Below are positions 7,438-16,329 of a stretch of DNA of 64,000 nucleotides, piece by piece. Source of the stretch: Chersky-822 sp035553055 (GTDB taxonomy: Bacteria; Actinomycetota; Actinomycetes; Streptosporangiales; Streptosporangiaceae). Made by a program: the position numbers and the translations under genes. The notes beneath the pieces are model-generated. The model saw only the letters and a program-made list of their open reading frames with translations. It searched no databases and was not told the origin of the DNA. Each line of letters begins with the position of its first letter. Within the stretch, counting starts at the first letter, position 1. Location of the stretch: positions 5,939 through 69,938 of the forward strand of contig DATNEK010000062.1 in the NCBI GenBank assembly GCA_035553055.1, written 5' to 3'.

Positions 7438-9405
7438 TCACCTGCTCGCTGCCCTGCGTGACCGCAAGAAGTCACTGACCACGTACTCACCGAGGCTGTC
7501 CGGCATCGCGCGCAGCACTCGGCCGCCGTTCCGCTTTGCTACCTCGTCAACGAACGAGCTAAGCCGTTCGTCGTCAGCGAGCATGAATATATTCAGTGTT
7601 GCCCTACGTCTGGTCATTTTATCTACTTCGGCCATGGTAAGTTCCAGCGTCTCCGGCGACGGCGGCCAGTCGAACCACGACCGGCCGTCTCTGCGCAGGT
7701 GAGCCGTCGGCTCGCCGTCGGTGATCACCAGCACGATCGGGTTGTGCTCTGGCCTGCGGTCAAGGAACCGGCCAGCGAGCACGAGCGCGTGGTGCAGGTT
7801 GGTGCCCTGCACCATGTCCCAGGTAAGCCCGGCCAGGTCGGTCTCCCTGAGTTCCCTCGCGTAGTTGGAGAACCCGACTACCTGGAGAGCGTCCTGCGGG
7901 AAGCTGGTCCTGACCAGCGAGTAGAGCGCGAGCGCGGTCTGCTTGGCCGCGCCCCACGTGCCGCGCAGGGCCATTGAGTATGACAGGTCGACGAGCAGGC
8001 ACACGGCGGCCGACGCGCGTCGTTCGGTCTCGCTCACCTCAAAGTCGCTCACCGCGAGCTTGACCGCCCTTCCTCCCTGCCCACCATTCCTACCGCGGAT
8101 GAGTGCGTTGCGCACGGTGGTGGCGGTGTCGATGGGCTGCTCGTCACCGAATCGCCACGGCCTGGTCGCCCCGGTGAGTTCGCCGGCCTGGCCAACGTCG
8201 TGCTGATCGTGATCTCCGTGCCCGCCCTCGGCCAGCTTGGCGAATACCTTGCGCAGCGCGGTGTCGCCCAGCCTGCGCACCGCTTTCGGCGTCAGCTCGA
8301 GCTTTCCTTCTTTGTTCGCGATGTAGCCCTGCCGCTCAAGTTCCCGCTCGATGCGCTTGAGCGCTTCCATGTCGTCGACGGCCTGGCGACCGAGCGCGCG
8401 CCTGATCGCCTCTTCGTCGATGTCGTCGAGCATCGCGCCCGGGTAGTCCTGCCTGAGTGCCTCTTCGAGTTCGGCGAGGTCGGCAAGTTCCGACACCGCC
8501 GTGGTGGCGTCGCCGAGGCCGAGCGGCTCGCTGCCGGTCATTCGCTCGCGCCCGCCCTGACCGTCCCAGTCCACGTCAGGCCTGCGCTCCCTCAGCGCAG
8601 CAGCCAGCCTGGCCATTTCCTGCGCGAGCCCGGCGTCCTCAAGCGTCTGTGCCATCAGCCCGGCGAGCTCGCCGCGCTGCTCGTCGGTCAGCGAGTTAAG
8701 CAGCCGCTGGGCCGCCGCTATGCGCCTGACCAGCGAGTCGACGAGTTCGTCCAGGTTCTGGGGCGAATCGGGAAAGAACTCGCCGTACTGCTCCATGAAC
8801 GCGTCGAAATCCTGCTGTGTGTGTTCGCCGCGAGCGTCAGCCTCGATCATGTCGGTCAGCGCGGCCATCATCTCCTTGACCCGCTGCATGCCTTCGGCGC
8901 TCGACTCCGACATCGCGTTTTTGATGCCGCGGAACTGGCTGTCAAGTACCTCGCGCCTGAGCAGGTCCTTGAGCTGTTCGAAGGTGCGCGCCGCCGCCTG
9001 GCTGCGCCACTCGTAGTTAGCGAGCTGCCTGATAGCGGTCGCGGTGTCGCGCGACAGCGCGTCGAGTTCCGCTTCGCGCATCCTGGCTTCATCGCTCGGG
9101 TCAGGGAACAGCTCGGCGCGCTCCTGTCCGATGGCGGTGTCGAGCAGCGCGCTCGCCTGCTCGAGTATCCCGTCGAGCCTGCCGCTCCTGCGCAAGTCGC
9201 GTTGCCGCTCGCGCACCTGCCTGAGCAGGTCATCGAGGCCGTGGCGGCCCGCCATTCCGCGCCGGATCAGGTCGCGTAGCGCGTTGGCGACACTGTCGCC
9301 GACCAGGACAGAATCGCCGAGCGCGTCGACGGCACCGCGCACGTCATAAGGCGGTTCTAGCGGGTCAGGGCCACCGTGGAACTGCCCGTACCGATAGCCG
9401 TTCAC
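7438..9405 (-). CDS. VWA-domain protein, MoxR partner
   Basis: 655 residues from a GTG preceded by GGAAGG. Residues 1-460 are mostly charged and helical, with many Arg/Glu/Asp/Leu and coiled-coil character. The C-terminal VWA domain begins near 468 with VCLLVDLSYSMAL; D473, S475 and S477 supply the MIDAS metal site, continued by the TN in VQGTNLHHAL and LVITDGEP. Such proteins work with MoxR-family AAA+ ATPases, which remodel or insert metal into client complexes. The AAA+ gene is 93 nt upstream on the same strand, as in the ChlD/ChlI pairing. The client is unknown. Confidence 0.85.
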   Translation of the reverse strand: MNGYRYGQFHGGPDPLEPPYDVRGAVDALGDSVLVGDSVANALRDLIRRGMAGRHGLDDLLRQVRERQRDLRRSGRLDGILEQASALLDTAIGQERAELFPDPSDEARMREAELDALSRDTATAIRQLANYEWRSQAAARTFEQLKDLLRREVLDSQFRGIKNAMSESSAEGMQRVKEMMAALTDMIEADARGEHTQQDFDAFMEQYGEFFPDSPQNLDELVDSLVRRIAAAQRLLNSLTDEQRGELAGLMAQTLEDAGLAQEMARLAAALRERRPDVDWDGQGGRERMTGSEPLGLGDATTAVSELADLAELEEALRQDYPGAMLDDIDEEAIRRALGRQAVDDMEALKRIERELERQGYIANKEGKLELTPKAVRRLGDTALRKVFAKLAEGGHGDHDQHDVGQAGELTGATRPWRFGDEQPIDTATTVRNALIRGRNGGQGGRAVKLAVSDFEVSETERRASAAVCLLVDLSYSMALRGTWGAAKQTALALYSLVRTSFPQDALQVVGFSNYARELRETDLAGLTWDMVQGTNLHHALVLAGRFLDRRPEHNPIVLVITDGEPTAHLRRDGRSWFDWPPSPETLELTMAEVDKMTRRRATLNIFMLADDERLSSFVDEVAKRNGGRVLRAMPDSLGEYVVSDFLRSRRAASR

Positions 9406-9498
9406 GTGCGCTCGCCTTCCCCGTCCTGCCGGTTGTACTCGGCCTTGCCAGCCATAATCGCTAAGCCCTCGCTGAGCCTCGCTAAGCCGGCCCGTGGC

Positions 9499-10938
9499 TC
9501 AGCTGCGGTAGACGGTGCCGCCATCAACAACATCCTTCGACAGCCTGCGCATCAGGTAAAGGCCTTCTAGCGCGAACTCGAGCGCCGCCGCCGCCTGCCC
9601 GAACGACTCGCCGCCACCGCCGTCAAGCCGCTCCATGATCTTGGCGAGCCCTGGCACCTCGCCGATTCTGCGCAGCAGTTCGGCGGCTGGCAGCAGATCG
9701 GACGACTCGACGCTGCCGCCGTCAGTGAACCTGGCGATCAGGCCGGACAGGTCGGCGCTGCCCAGGTGCGCGCGGAACGTGTCGGCGGTGGCGCGGCGCA
9801 GCAGGTGCTCGAGCACCTCGGCCTCCCTGCCCTCCTCGCTGACTTCGAACTCGACCTTCCCGCGCAGCGTGGTGACCACGGCCGGGAGGTCGCAGATCCT
9901 GGCCACCGGCTGGTCTTCGCCGCTAATCGCCGCTCGCCTGACCGCTGCCGCAACCGCCGCCTCGGCGGCGGCGATCGCGAACCGAGCCGATACACCAGAC
10001 CGGGCGTCCACCGCTGGCGAGGCGCGCACCAGCCTGGTGAACCTGGCGATCACCTCGATCAGATGCGCTGGCAGCACGGCATCGGAGTTGTTCCCGCTGG
10101 CCCAGGCGATCTCGGCTTCCTGCCTGACGACGGCGAGTTCGTCGTCGAGCGAAAGCGGGTAGTGCGTCCTGACCTCGGCGCCGAACCGGTCCTTGAGTGG
10201 CGTGATGATCCGGCCCCGGTTCGTGTAGTCCTCAGGGTTGGCGCTCGCCACGAGCACCAGGTCGAGCGGCAGCCGCAGCGCGTAGCCGCGAACCGCGATG
10301 TCGCGCTCTTCGAGCACGTTGAGCAGCGAGACCTGGATCCGCTCGGCCAGGTCGGGCAACTCGTTCAGGCAGAACACGCCCCGGTTGGTTCGCGGCACCA
10401 GGCCGTAGTGGATCGTCTCCGGATCGCCGAGAGTGCGGCCCTCCGCCACCTTGACCGGGTCGATGTCGCCGATCAGGTCGCCCACGCTGGTGTCTGGCGT
10501 GGCCAGCTTCTCGCCATACCTGTCGTCCCTGTGCTGCCAGCTCACCGGCAGCTCATCGCCCATCTCGGCGGCCAGCCTGACGCACCTGACACAGGTCGGC
10601 GCGTACGGGTGGTCGTTGATCTCGCATCCGGCGATCACCGGCGACCATTCGTCGAGCAGGCCAGTCAGCGTCCTGATCAGCCTTGTCTTACCCTGGCCCC
10701 GTTCGCCAAGCAAGATGACGTCGTGACCGGCGATCAGCGCGCGCTCCAGGTGCGGCCTTACCGTCTGGTCGAAGCCGAGTATCCCAGGGAACGGATCTTC
10801 GCCTGCGCGCAACCTCGCGATCAGGTTGCGCCGCATCTCGTCCTTGACGGTGGTGAACTCATGAGCTGTCCCGCGCAATTCGCCAAGGGTGTTGACGGTT
10901 GGGGCGGTGGCGGATGGGGACTGGCGTTGTGGCTGCAC
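9499..10938 (-). CDS. MoxR/ChlI-type AAA+ ATPase
   Basis: 479 residues from a GTG. Walker A is GERGQGKT (78-85). The sensor region contains VLVASANPEDYTNRGRIITPLKDRFGAEV, and FCLNELPDLAERIQ sits where Walker B is expected. Unusually for MoxR proteins there are three cysteines between Walker A and Walker B (C105, C116, C119, the last two as CVRC), which might bind a metal. It is paired with the VWA gene downstream. Some relatives are annotated as magnesium chelatase, but nothing here indicates tetrapyrrole work. Confidence 0.85.
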   Translation of the reverse strand: MQPQRQSPSATAPTVNTLGELRGTAHEFTTVKDEMRRNLIARLRAGEDPFPGILGFDQTVRPHLERALIAGHDVILLGERGQGKTRLIRTLTGLLDEWSPVIAGCEINDHPYAPTCVRCVRLAAEMGDELPVSWQHRDDRYGEKLATPDTSVGDLIGDIDPVKVAEGRTLGDPETIHYGLVPRTNRGVFCLNELPDLAERIQVSLLNVLEERDIAVRGYALRLPLDLVLVASANPEDYTNRGRIITPLKDRFGAEVRTHYPLSLDDELAVVRQEAEIAWASGNNSDAVLPAHLIEVIARFTRLVRASPAVDARSGVSARFAIAAAEAAVAAAVRRAAISGEDQPVARICDLPAVVTTLRGKVEFEVSEEGREAEVLEHLLRRATADTFRAHLGSADLSGLIARFTDGGSVESSDLLPAAELLRRIGEVPGLAKIMERLDGGGGESFGQAAAALEFALEGLYLMRRLSKDVVDGGTVYRS

Positions 10939-11000
10939 GATTCGACACTATGTGCATTGCGGCGTGGTCCGCATCTTTGCCAGGCTCACGGAGGCTCATG

Positions 11001-11999
11001 ATGACGAAGCGCGGGCCCGTCCTCGTTATCGACATTGGCGGTACGAAGATGGCCGCCGGCGTGGCCGAAGCCGGTGGTCGGCTGATCACCTGGTCGCAGG
11101 TTCCTACGCCGCGCGACGTCGACGCCGAGAAGCTGTGGCTGACCCTGGAGTCCGTGCTGCTCCAGGTGCTCAAGGTGGCCAAGATCGGCGACCCGGCCGA
11201 GCTTTCTGGCATTGGCTGCGGCTGCGGCGGGCCGATGGAGTGGCCGGCCGGGGTGGTCTCGCCGCTCAACATTCCAGGCTGGCGCGATTTCCCGCTGCGC
11301 GACCGGCTGGTGGAGCGGTTCGCAGGCGGTACCGGTGGCGATTTTCCAGTCCGTGTCCACAACGACGCGGTCGCGATGGCCGTGGGCGAGCACTGGCGCG
11401 GTGCCGGCCGCGGCCGCAGGAACATGCTCGGAATGGTGGTCTCGACCGGCGTCGGGGGAGGGCTCGTTCTCGACAACCATCTGATCGACGGCGCTTCCGG
11501 AAACGCCGGGCACATCGGCCATGTCGTGGTCGATCCGGACGACGGGCCGTTGTGCGTCTGCGGCGGACGCGGCTGCCTCGAGGCGATCGCCTGCGGTCCG
11601 GCGCTGGTGGAGTGGGCGCAGGCCGAGGGCTGGAGGCCAGGCCAGCCGGGCATGACGGCGAAGGACCTGGCCGGTGACGCCACCCAAGGGCACTCGGTCG
11701 CCCGGGCGGCGATGCGCAGGGCGGGCCGCGGCCTCGGCATAGCGATAGCCTCGGCCACCAACTTGTGTGACCTAGAGGTCGTCTCCATCGGCGGCGGCTT
11801 GTCCCAAGCCGGGGCGCTGATCTTTGATCCTCTGCAGGAGTCGCTGGCCGCGCACACGATGCTCGACTTCGCGCGCGAAGTCCTGGTCGTGCCCGCGGCG
11901 CTCGGCCAGCACGCGGGCCTGGTAGGAGCGGCAGCCCTGGTGGTATCCGGCCACCAGTACTGGACCGGCGACTTACGGTCGGCCACCCTCGCCAGATAG
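11001..11999 (+). CDS. ROK-family sugar kinase
   Basis: 332 residues. Of the adjacent ATGs at 10998 and 11001, the second has the better spacing from GGAGG. An extension to 10899 is possible but would overlap the divergent AAA+ gene. DIGGTK (11-16) binds ATP phosphate. GHIGHVVVD followed by CVCGGRGCLEAIA is the ROK zinc motif (CxCGxxGCxE preceded by GHxGH). STGVGGGLVL and IGGGLSQAG complete the fold. The family includes glucokinase, N-acetylmannosamine kinase and transcription factors. There is no DNA-binding domain, so this is a kinase, most likely glucokinase-like. Confidence 0.88.
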   Translation: MTKRGPVLVIDIGGTKMAAGVAEAGGRLITWSQVPTPRDVDAEKLWLTLESVLLQVLKVAKIGDPAELSGIGCGCGGPMEWPAGVVSPLNIPGWRDFPLRDRLVERFAGGTGGDFPVRVHNDAVAMAVGEHWRGAGRGRRNMLGMVVSTGVGGGLVLDNHLIDGASGNAGHIGHVVVDPDDGPLCVCGGRGCLEAIACGPALVEWAQAEGWRPGQPGMTAKDLAGDATQGHSVARAAMRRAGRGLGIAIASATNLCDLEVVSIGGGLSQAGALIFDPLQESLAAHTMLDFAREVLVVPAALGQHAGLVGAAALVVSGHQYWTGDLRSATLAR

Positions 12000-12101
12000 C
12001 CCGGACAGCCTCTGCCGACGGCGGCGCCCGCGGCACCGTCGGCTCGCGCGGCCTGGCCTGAGTCATGGGTCGTCTCGTGGTCGCGGACGCCGCCGGGCGG
12101 G

Positions 12102-13235
12102 CTAGAGGTTGCCGCGGCGGGCTTGCTCGCGCTCGATGGCCTCGAAGAGCGCCTTGAAGTTGCCCTTGCCGAAGCCCTGAGATCCGTGTCGCTCGATCAG
12201 CTCGAAGAACACCGTCGGGCGGTCCTGCACCGGCCTGGTGAAGATCTGCAGCAGGTACCCGTCTTCGTCCCGATCGGCCAGGATGCGCAGGTCCCTGAGC
12301 TGATCGACATGGACCCTGGTGTCACCGACCCAGTCGCCCAGCGTGTCGTAGTAGCTGTCGGGCGTCGCCAGGAATTCGACGCCTGCTGCCCGCATCCGCC
12401 GCACAGCCGACACGATGTCGTCGGTGACCAAGGCGATGTGCTGGACGCCTGGGCCTCCGTAGAACTCCAGGTACTCGTCGATCTGGGACTTCTTCTTGCC
12501 GACGGCCGGCTCGTTGATCGGGAATTTCACCGTGCGGCTGCCGTCGGCGACCACCTTGCTCATGAGTGCGGAGTACTCGGTCGCGATGTCGTCGCCGACG
12601 AACTCCTTCATGTTGGAAAAGCCCATCACCTGGTGGTAGAAGCTGACCCACTCATCCATCAGGCCGAGTTCCACGTTGCCGACGCAGTGATCGACGGCCG
12701 TGAAGTACGGCACCTGCGGCGGAGCGACGATGGGGTCGGCCGCGACATAGCCGGGCAGGTACGGGCCCGCGTAGTCTGACCGCTCGATGAGGCTGTGCCT
12801 GGTGTCGCCGTAGGTGGCGATCGCGGCCTTGACGACCGTGCCGCCCGAGTCCTCGCAGGTGTGCGGCTCTTCGACCGGCCGCGCTCCGTGCGCCACCGCG
12901 TACCTGAAGGCATCGCCTGCCCGCGGCACGCCGATCGCGAGGTCGATCACGCCGTCGCCGTGCTTTTCGACGTGCCTGGCCAAGTGGGTGTCCGGTCGGA
13001 GCGGGCCACGCAGCACGAACCGGGCCGAACCCGACTCGAGCACGTAGGCGGCCTCGTCGCGGCAGCCGGTCTCCGGGCCGCGATAGGCGACGCACCGCAT
13101 GCCGAACGCGGTCGAGTAGAAATGCGCGGCCTGTCTGGCGTTACCGACCGCCAACACGATCGCGTCCATGCCTGTGACAGGAAATTCATCGGCTGTCGTC
13201 GCGGCGGGCTTGGTAGCCGCGGTCTGCGTGGTCAT
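12102..13235 (-). CDS. hppD: 4-hydroxyphenylpyruvate dioxygenase
   Basis: 377 residues, the usual bacterial length. There are two vicinal-oxygen-chelate halves. Fe(II) ligands are visible as His in VDHCVGNVE, His in GVQHIALVTDDI and Glu in FFELIERHG. The C-terminus GFGKGNFKALFEAIEREQARRGNL is diagnostic. It converts 4-hydroxyphenylpyruvate to homogentisate in tyrosine catabolism. GAGGGG precedes the ATG. The divergent Lrp/AsnC-type gene 125 bp away is the likely regulator, as in other actinomycetes. Confidence 0.97.
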   Translation of the reverse strand: MTTQTAATKPAATTADEFPVTGMDAIVLAVGNARQAAHFYSTAFGMRCVAYRGPETGCRDEAAYVLESGSARFVLRGPLRPDTHLARHVEKHGDGVIDLAIGVPRAGDAFRYAVAHGARPVEEPHTCEDSGGTVVKAAIATYGDTRHSLIERSDYAGPYLPGYVAADPIVAPPQVPYFTAVDHCVGNVELGLMDEWVSFYHQVMGFSNMKEFVGDDIATEYSALMSKVVADGSRTVKFPINEPAVGKKKSQIDEYLEFYGGPGVQHIALVTDDIVSAVRRMRAAGVEFLATPDSYYDTLGDWVGDTRVHVDQLRDLRILADRDEDGYLLQIFTRPVQDRPTVFFELIERHGSQGFGKGNFKALFEAIEREQARRGNL

Positions 13236-13262
13236 CGGTCACGCCCCTCGCTCGGCTTCTGT

Positions 13263-13361
13263 TGTCCTGGCAGAATCGATCAAGAGGACAGGATGCGCAA
13301 CTGTTCTCCTGTTGGCTAGGCAGTTTGCTTAGCTAGGAGCGCGAACGAGCGACAATATTGT
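13263..13361. promoter_or_regulatory. hppD / Lrp divergent control region
   Basis: Three dyads lie between the two starts. TGTCCT (13263-13268) pairs with AGGACA (13285-13290). ACAGGA (13288-13293) pairs with TCCTGT (13307-13312). The perfect 10-bp palindrome ACAATATTGT (13352-13361) overlaps the proposed GTG start of the Lrp gene. These could be Lrp-type sites controlling both genes; this is inference. Confidence 0.45.
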
Positions 13362-13863
13362 GCACGATGTCTTGGCGGTGAGTCGACCGGTGATCGATGA
13401 ACTCGATGCTCGTATCGTCGAATTGCTCACCGTTGAGCCGCGGATCGGGGTGCTAGAGGCATCCCGGCGCCTTGGCGTTGCCAGGGGCACCATCCAGGCC
13501 AGGCTGGACCGGATGCAGCATCGCGGCGTGATCACCGGATACGGTCCCGACATCGACCCGGCCGCGATCGGTCACGCGGTGACCGCGTTCGTCACGCTCG
13601 AACTGACCCAGGGTGGCGGCCGCGATCAAGTCAACGCCAGGCTGGCGGGCATCGACGAGATTCTCGAGGCGCACACGATCACAGGAGCGGGTGACGTGCT
13701 GTGCCGCGTAGTCGCGCGTGACAACACCGACCTGCAGCGGGTCATCGACGCGATCGTCGATGTACCGGGAGTCGTGCGCACGGCAACGGTAATCGCGCTG
13801 GCGACCGCGGTCACGTACCGGACCACGCCGCTGGTGCGCGCTACCGCGGCGGCGGGCGGCTGA
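13360..13863 (+). CDS. Lrp/AsnC-family transcriptional regulator
   Basis: 167 residues with the GTG at 13360. A GTG at 13378 gives 161 residues and a more family-like start (MSRPVIDELDARIVELL). The N-terminal winged HTH reads LDARIVELLTVEPRIGVLEASRRLGVARGTIQARLDRMQHRGVI, in the usual place for AsnC HTH. The rest is a RAM ligand-binding domain with TGAGDVLCRVVARD. It sits divergently to hppD, so tyrosine or a keto acid is a reasonable effector guess. No Shine-Dalgarno is evident for either start. Confidence 0.88.
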   Translation: MHDVLAVSRPVIDELDARIVELLTVEPRIGVLEASRRLGVARGTIQARLDRMQHRGVITGYGPDIDPAAIGHAVTAFVTLELTQGGGRDQVNARLAGIDEILEAHTITGAGDVLCRVVARDNTDLQRVIDAIVDVPGVVRTATVIALATAVTYRTTPLVRATAAAGG

Positions 13864-13898
13864 GCGGCGGGCGGCTGAGCGTCGGCTTGCTCGCGCCT

Positions 13899-14537
13899 TT
13901 AGCCGGCTTGCCCGACACCGGCGTAGGGCATCTCGGCGATGCCGGTCGCTATACCTCGGACCGTATCGATCAGCTCGTGCCTGTCGGCTTGGCTGGCGAA
14001 GAACATCCAGCCCACGCTGATGCCGCCGATCGCCATCGCGGCCCTCACCCGCTCAGTGAGCCCGGCGCCTGGTTCGGTCAGCAAGTCGATGAGGAACTCG
14101 ATCCGCTCCTTGAACAGCTCTCCTCTGCTCTTGGCCGACGAGAGCATGCTCACCGCCGCCTGGTTCTGGTGCAGCATGCGAAACACCTGGTCACCTTCGG
14201 CCACGATGTCGACATACCGGCTCAGCAGCTCACGCCTTGTCTCCGCCGTTCTCGGCTGCGAGCGGCCCCACTCGATGAGCGCATCCATCTGCTTGGAGTA
14301 GTCCTCGACCAGGCTGGTGACGATGTCTTCTTTGGACTTGAAGTGGTAATAAAGCGCGGCCTTGGTCACGTCGAGTCGCTCGGCGATCTCACGGAGCGAG
14401 GTCCCCTCGTAGCCGTGCTCGGTGAACAGCTCGACAGCCACCTGCTGGATTCTGGCGCGAGTGTCAGAACGGGCGCGCGAGTCGCCCTCGCCGCGCTCCG
14501 GCGTGAGTACCTGACCGACCCGCTGGGGGTCATTCAT
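13899..14537 (-). CDS. TetR-family repressor
   Basis: 212 residues from the ATG at 14537, supported by GAGGTGG upstream; a longer reading to 14591 would run through the operator region. The HTH is TSLREIAERLDVTKAALYYHFKSKEDIV, near-consensus for TetR. The C-terminal ligand domain is not recognisable further. It is divergent from a DHA2-type MFS exporter, the classic arrangement in which the repressor controls the pump and itself. Confidence 0.92.
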   Translation of the reverse strand: MNDPQRVGQVLTPERGEGDSRARSDTRARIQQVAVELFTEHGYEGTSLREIAERLDVTKAALYYHFKSKEDIVTSLVEDYSKQMDALIEWGRSQPRTAETRRELLSRYVDIVAEGDQVFRMLHQNQAAVSMLSSAKSRGELFKERIEFLIDLLTEPGAGLTERVRAAMAIGGISVGWMFFASQADRHELIDTVRGIATGIAEMPYAGVGQAG

Positions 14538-14558
14538 TTGCGTGCGCCACCTCTGATG

Positions 14559-14635
14559 TAACCTACTTGACGGCCGGTTAGTTGGCAGCATAGGCTACCA
14601 CAGCAAGAATGCTAGCCGGTCGGCAAGTAGGTTGC
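14559..14635. promoter_or_regulatory. Twin inverted operator-like repeats between tetR and MFS genes
   Basis: A 22-bp element at 14559-14580 (contains AACCTACTTG, then CGGCCGGTTA) recurs inverted at 14612-14635 (CTAGCCGGTCGG, then CAAGTAGGTT). The 10-bp arms AACCTACTTG and CAAGTAGGTT match perfectly and the rest nearly so. Two copies between divergent tetR and exporter starts fit paired TetR operators. Confidence 0.65.
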
Positions 14636-14702
14636 CAGAAAACGGCAATGAGCCGGGCACATGGCTTCGGCCGCGACGGGACGGGAACGAGGGAGCTCAC
14701 AC

Positions 14703-16274
14703 ATGTCAGAGGTCGAGGCGGTGGCCAGCCAGAGAGCGGAGCCAGCGTTCGGGCGAAGGCGCGATGTCATGATCGTGCTGCCCGGTCTGCTGCTCGCGCT
14801 TATCCTCGCCATGCTTGACCAACTCGTTGTGTCAACAGCGCTGCCGAGGATTGTCGGCGATCTGGGCGGTCTCAACCACCTGTCCTGGGTCGTCACCGCG
14901 TACGTGCTTGCCTCGACCATCACGACGCCGCTCTACGGCAAGCTCGGCGACCTGTACGGCCGCAAACGGCTGCTGATCACGGCGATCGTGATCTTCCTGG
15001 TCGGCTCGGCGCTGTCCGGGCAGGCGCACTCGATGGATCAGCTGATCGCGTTCCGCGCGCTGCAGGGGCTGGGTGCGGGCGGCCTGATTGTCGGCACCAT
15101 CGCCACCATCGGCGACTTGGTCTCGCCACGTGAGCGCGGCCAGTACATGGGTTACATGATGGCCGCGATGATGATCGCGATGATCGCTGGTCCGCTGGTC
15201 GGCGGCTACATTACCGACAGCCTGTCCTGGCGCTGGATCTTCTACATCAACATGCCGATCGGCGGCGCGGCTTTGCTCTACATCCTCGCGACGCTGCACC
15301 TGCCGGTCAAGAAGATCGCTCACAAGATCGACTATCTGGGCTCGATCCTGCTCGCGGTCGGCGCGACCGCGATTGTGCTGGTCACCACCTGGGGTGGCAC
15401 CCAGTACGCGTGGGGGTCGGCGACGATCATGTCGCTGATCGTGGTGGCCATCGGTGCGGTCGCGGCGTTCATCTGGATCGAGTTCCGTGCCGAGGAGCCG
15501 ATCCTGCCGATGCACGTGTTCAAGAACCGGAACTTCTCGCTGGCCAGCAGCATGAGCTTCCTGCTCGGTCTGGCGATGTTCGGCGCGATGACCTTCCTGC
15601 CGCTCTACCAGCAGACCGTGCAGCATGCCTCCCCGACCGTCAGTGGCCTGCTGCTGATCCCGATGATGCTCGGCGCCACCACCACGTCGCTGATCGCCGG
15701 CCGGATGACCGTGAAGACCGGCAAGTACAAGATGCTGCCGATCATCGGCGGCGGGGTCATGACCTTCGCGATGCTGCTACTGGCCACGCTTGGCCCGAAC
15801 ACCTCGCGATTCGTCTCGGCCATCTTCTTCGGGATCTTCGGCATCGGCATGGGCTTCCTGATGCAGATCACCACGCTGATCGCACAGAACAGCGTCGACC
15901 CGAAGGACATGGGCGTGGCGAGCAGCTCACGCTCGTTCTTCCAGCAGATCGGCGGCTCGATCGGAGTGTCGATCTTCGGGGTGGTGTTCTTCAAGGCGCT
16001 GAACGGCTCGATCGCAGGCAAGCTGCCCGGTTTGAAGGTCAACGGAACCGGCGGGCTGAGCCCCACGGCCGTGCAGCACATGCCGGCCGCGATCCGCGCC
16101 GTCGTGTTCGGCGGCATCGCTCACGGCCTCGACACGGTGTTCATCTGGGCGGCGCCGACCGCGGCGATCGTGTTCGCGCTGGCCTGGCTGGTCAAGGAGA
16201 TTCCGCTGCGCGGCCGCGCCGACGGACCGCCGGCGGTGTCCGAGCCGCAGCCCGAGCCGTCGCTGGTCTCCTGA
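14703..16274 (+). CDS. MFS drug exporter, DHA2 (14-TM) family
   Basis: 523 residues from the ATG at 14703 (GAGGGAG 7 nt upstream; an ATG at 14661 is upstream of it without a site). TM1 contains LDQLVVSTALPRIVGDLGG and the TM2-3 loop LYGKLGDLYGRKR, motif A of the MFS. GPLVGGYITDSLSWRWIFYINMPIG is motif C, typical of DHA2 antiporters such as EmrB and LfrA. About 14 hydrophobic segments follow, ending in a Pro/Glu-rich tail. It is probably repressed by the divergent TetR protein. Substrate unknown. Confidence 0.93.
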   Translation: MSEVEAVASQRAEPAFGRRRDVMIVLPGLLLALILAMLDQLVVSTALPRIVGDLGGLNHLSWVVTAYVLASTITTPLYGKLGDLYGRKRLLITAIVIFLVGSALSGQAHSMDQLIAFRALQGLGAGGLIVGTIATIGDLVSPRERGQYMGYMMAAMMIAMIAGPLVGGYITDSLSWRWIFYINMPIGGAALLYILATLHLPVKKIAHKIDYLGSILLAVGATAIVLVTTWGGTQYAWGSATIMSLIVVAIGAVAAFIWIEFRAEEPILPMHVFKNRNFSLASSMSFLLGLAMFGAMTFLPLYQQTVQHASPTVSGLLLIPMMLGATTTSLIAGRMTVKTGKYKMLPIIGGGVMTFAMLLLATLGPNTSRFVSAIFFGIFGIGMGFLMQITTLIAQNSVDPKDMGVASSSRSFFQQIGGSIGVSIFGVVFFKALNGSIAGKLPGLKVNGTGGLSPTAVQHMPAAIRAVVFGGIAHGLDTVFIWAAPTAAIVFALAWLVKEIPLRGRADGPPAVSEPQPEPSLVS

Positions 16275-16287
16275 CTCTCGCGAAAGA

Positions 16288-16323
16288 CGACCCCGGACCA
16301 CGCAGGTCCGGGGTCGCTTCTTT
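16288..16323. terminator. Bidirectional intrinsic terminator between MFS gene and greA
   Basis: A perfect 12-bp stem, CGACCCCGGACC (16288-16299) with GGTCCGGGGTCG (16305-16316), has loop ACGCA and is followed by CTTCTTT. It sits between converging stops at 16274 and 16330. Confidence 0.9.
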
Positions 16324-16329
16324 CCAGGC

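Noticed and set aside
9766..11001. 411-codon plus-strand open frame opposite the MoxR gene
   Set aside because: Antisense to a gene with clear Walker motifs; translation rich in Arg/Val/Gln/His with no recognisable motif.
10859..11986. 375-codon minus-strand open frame opposite the ROK kinase
   Set aside because: Ser/Pro/Thr-rich shadow; the plus-strand frame has the ATP and zinc motifs.
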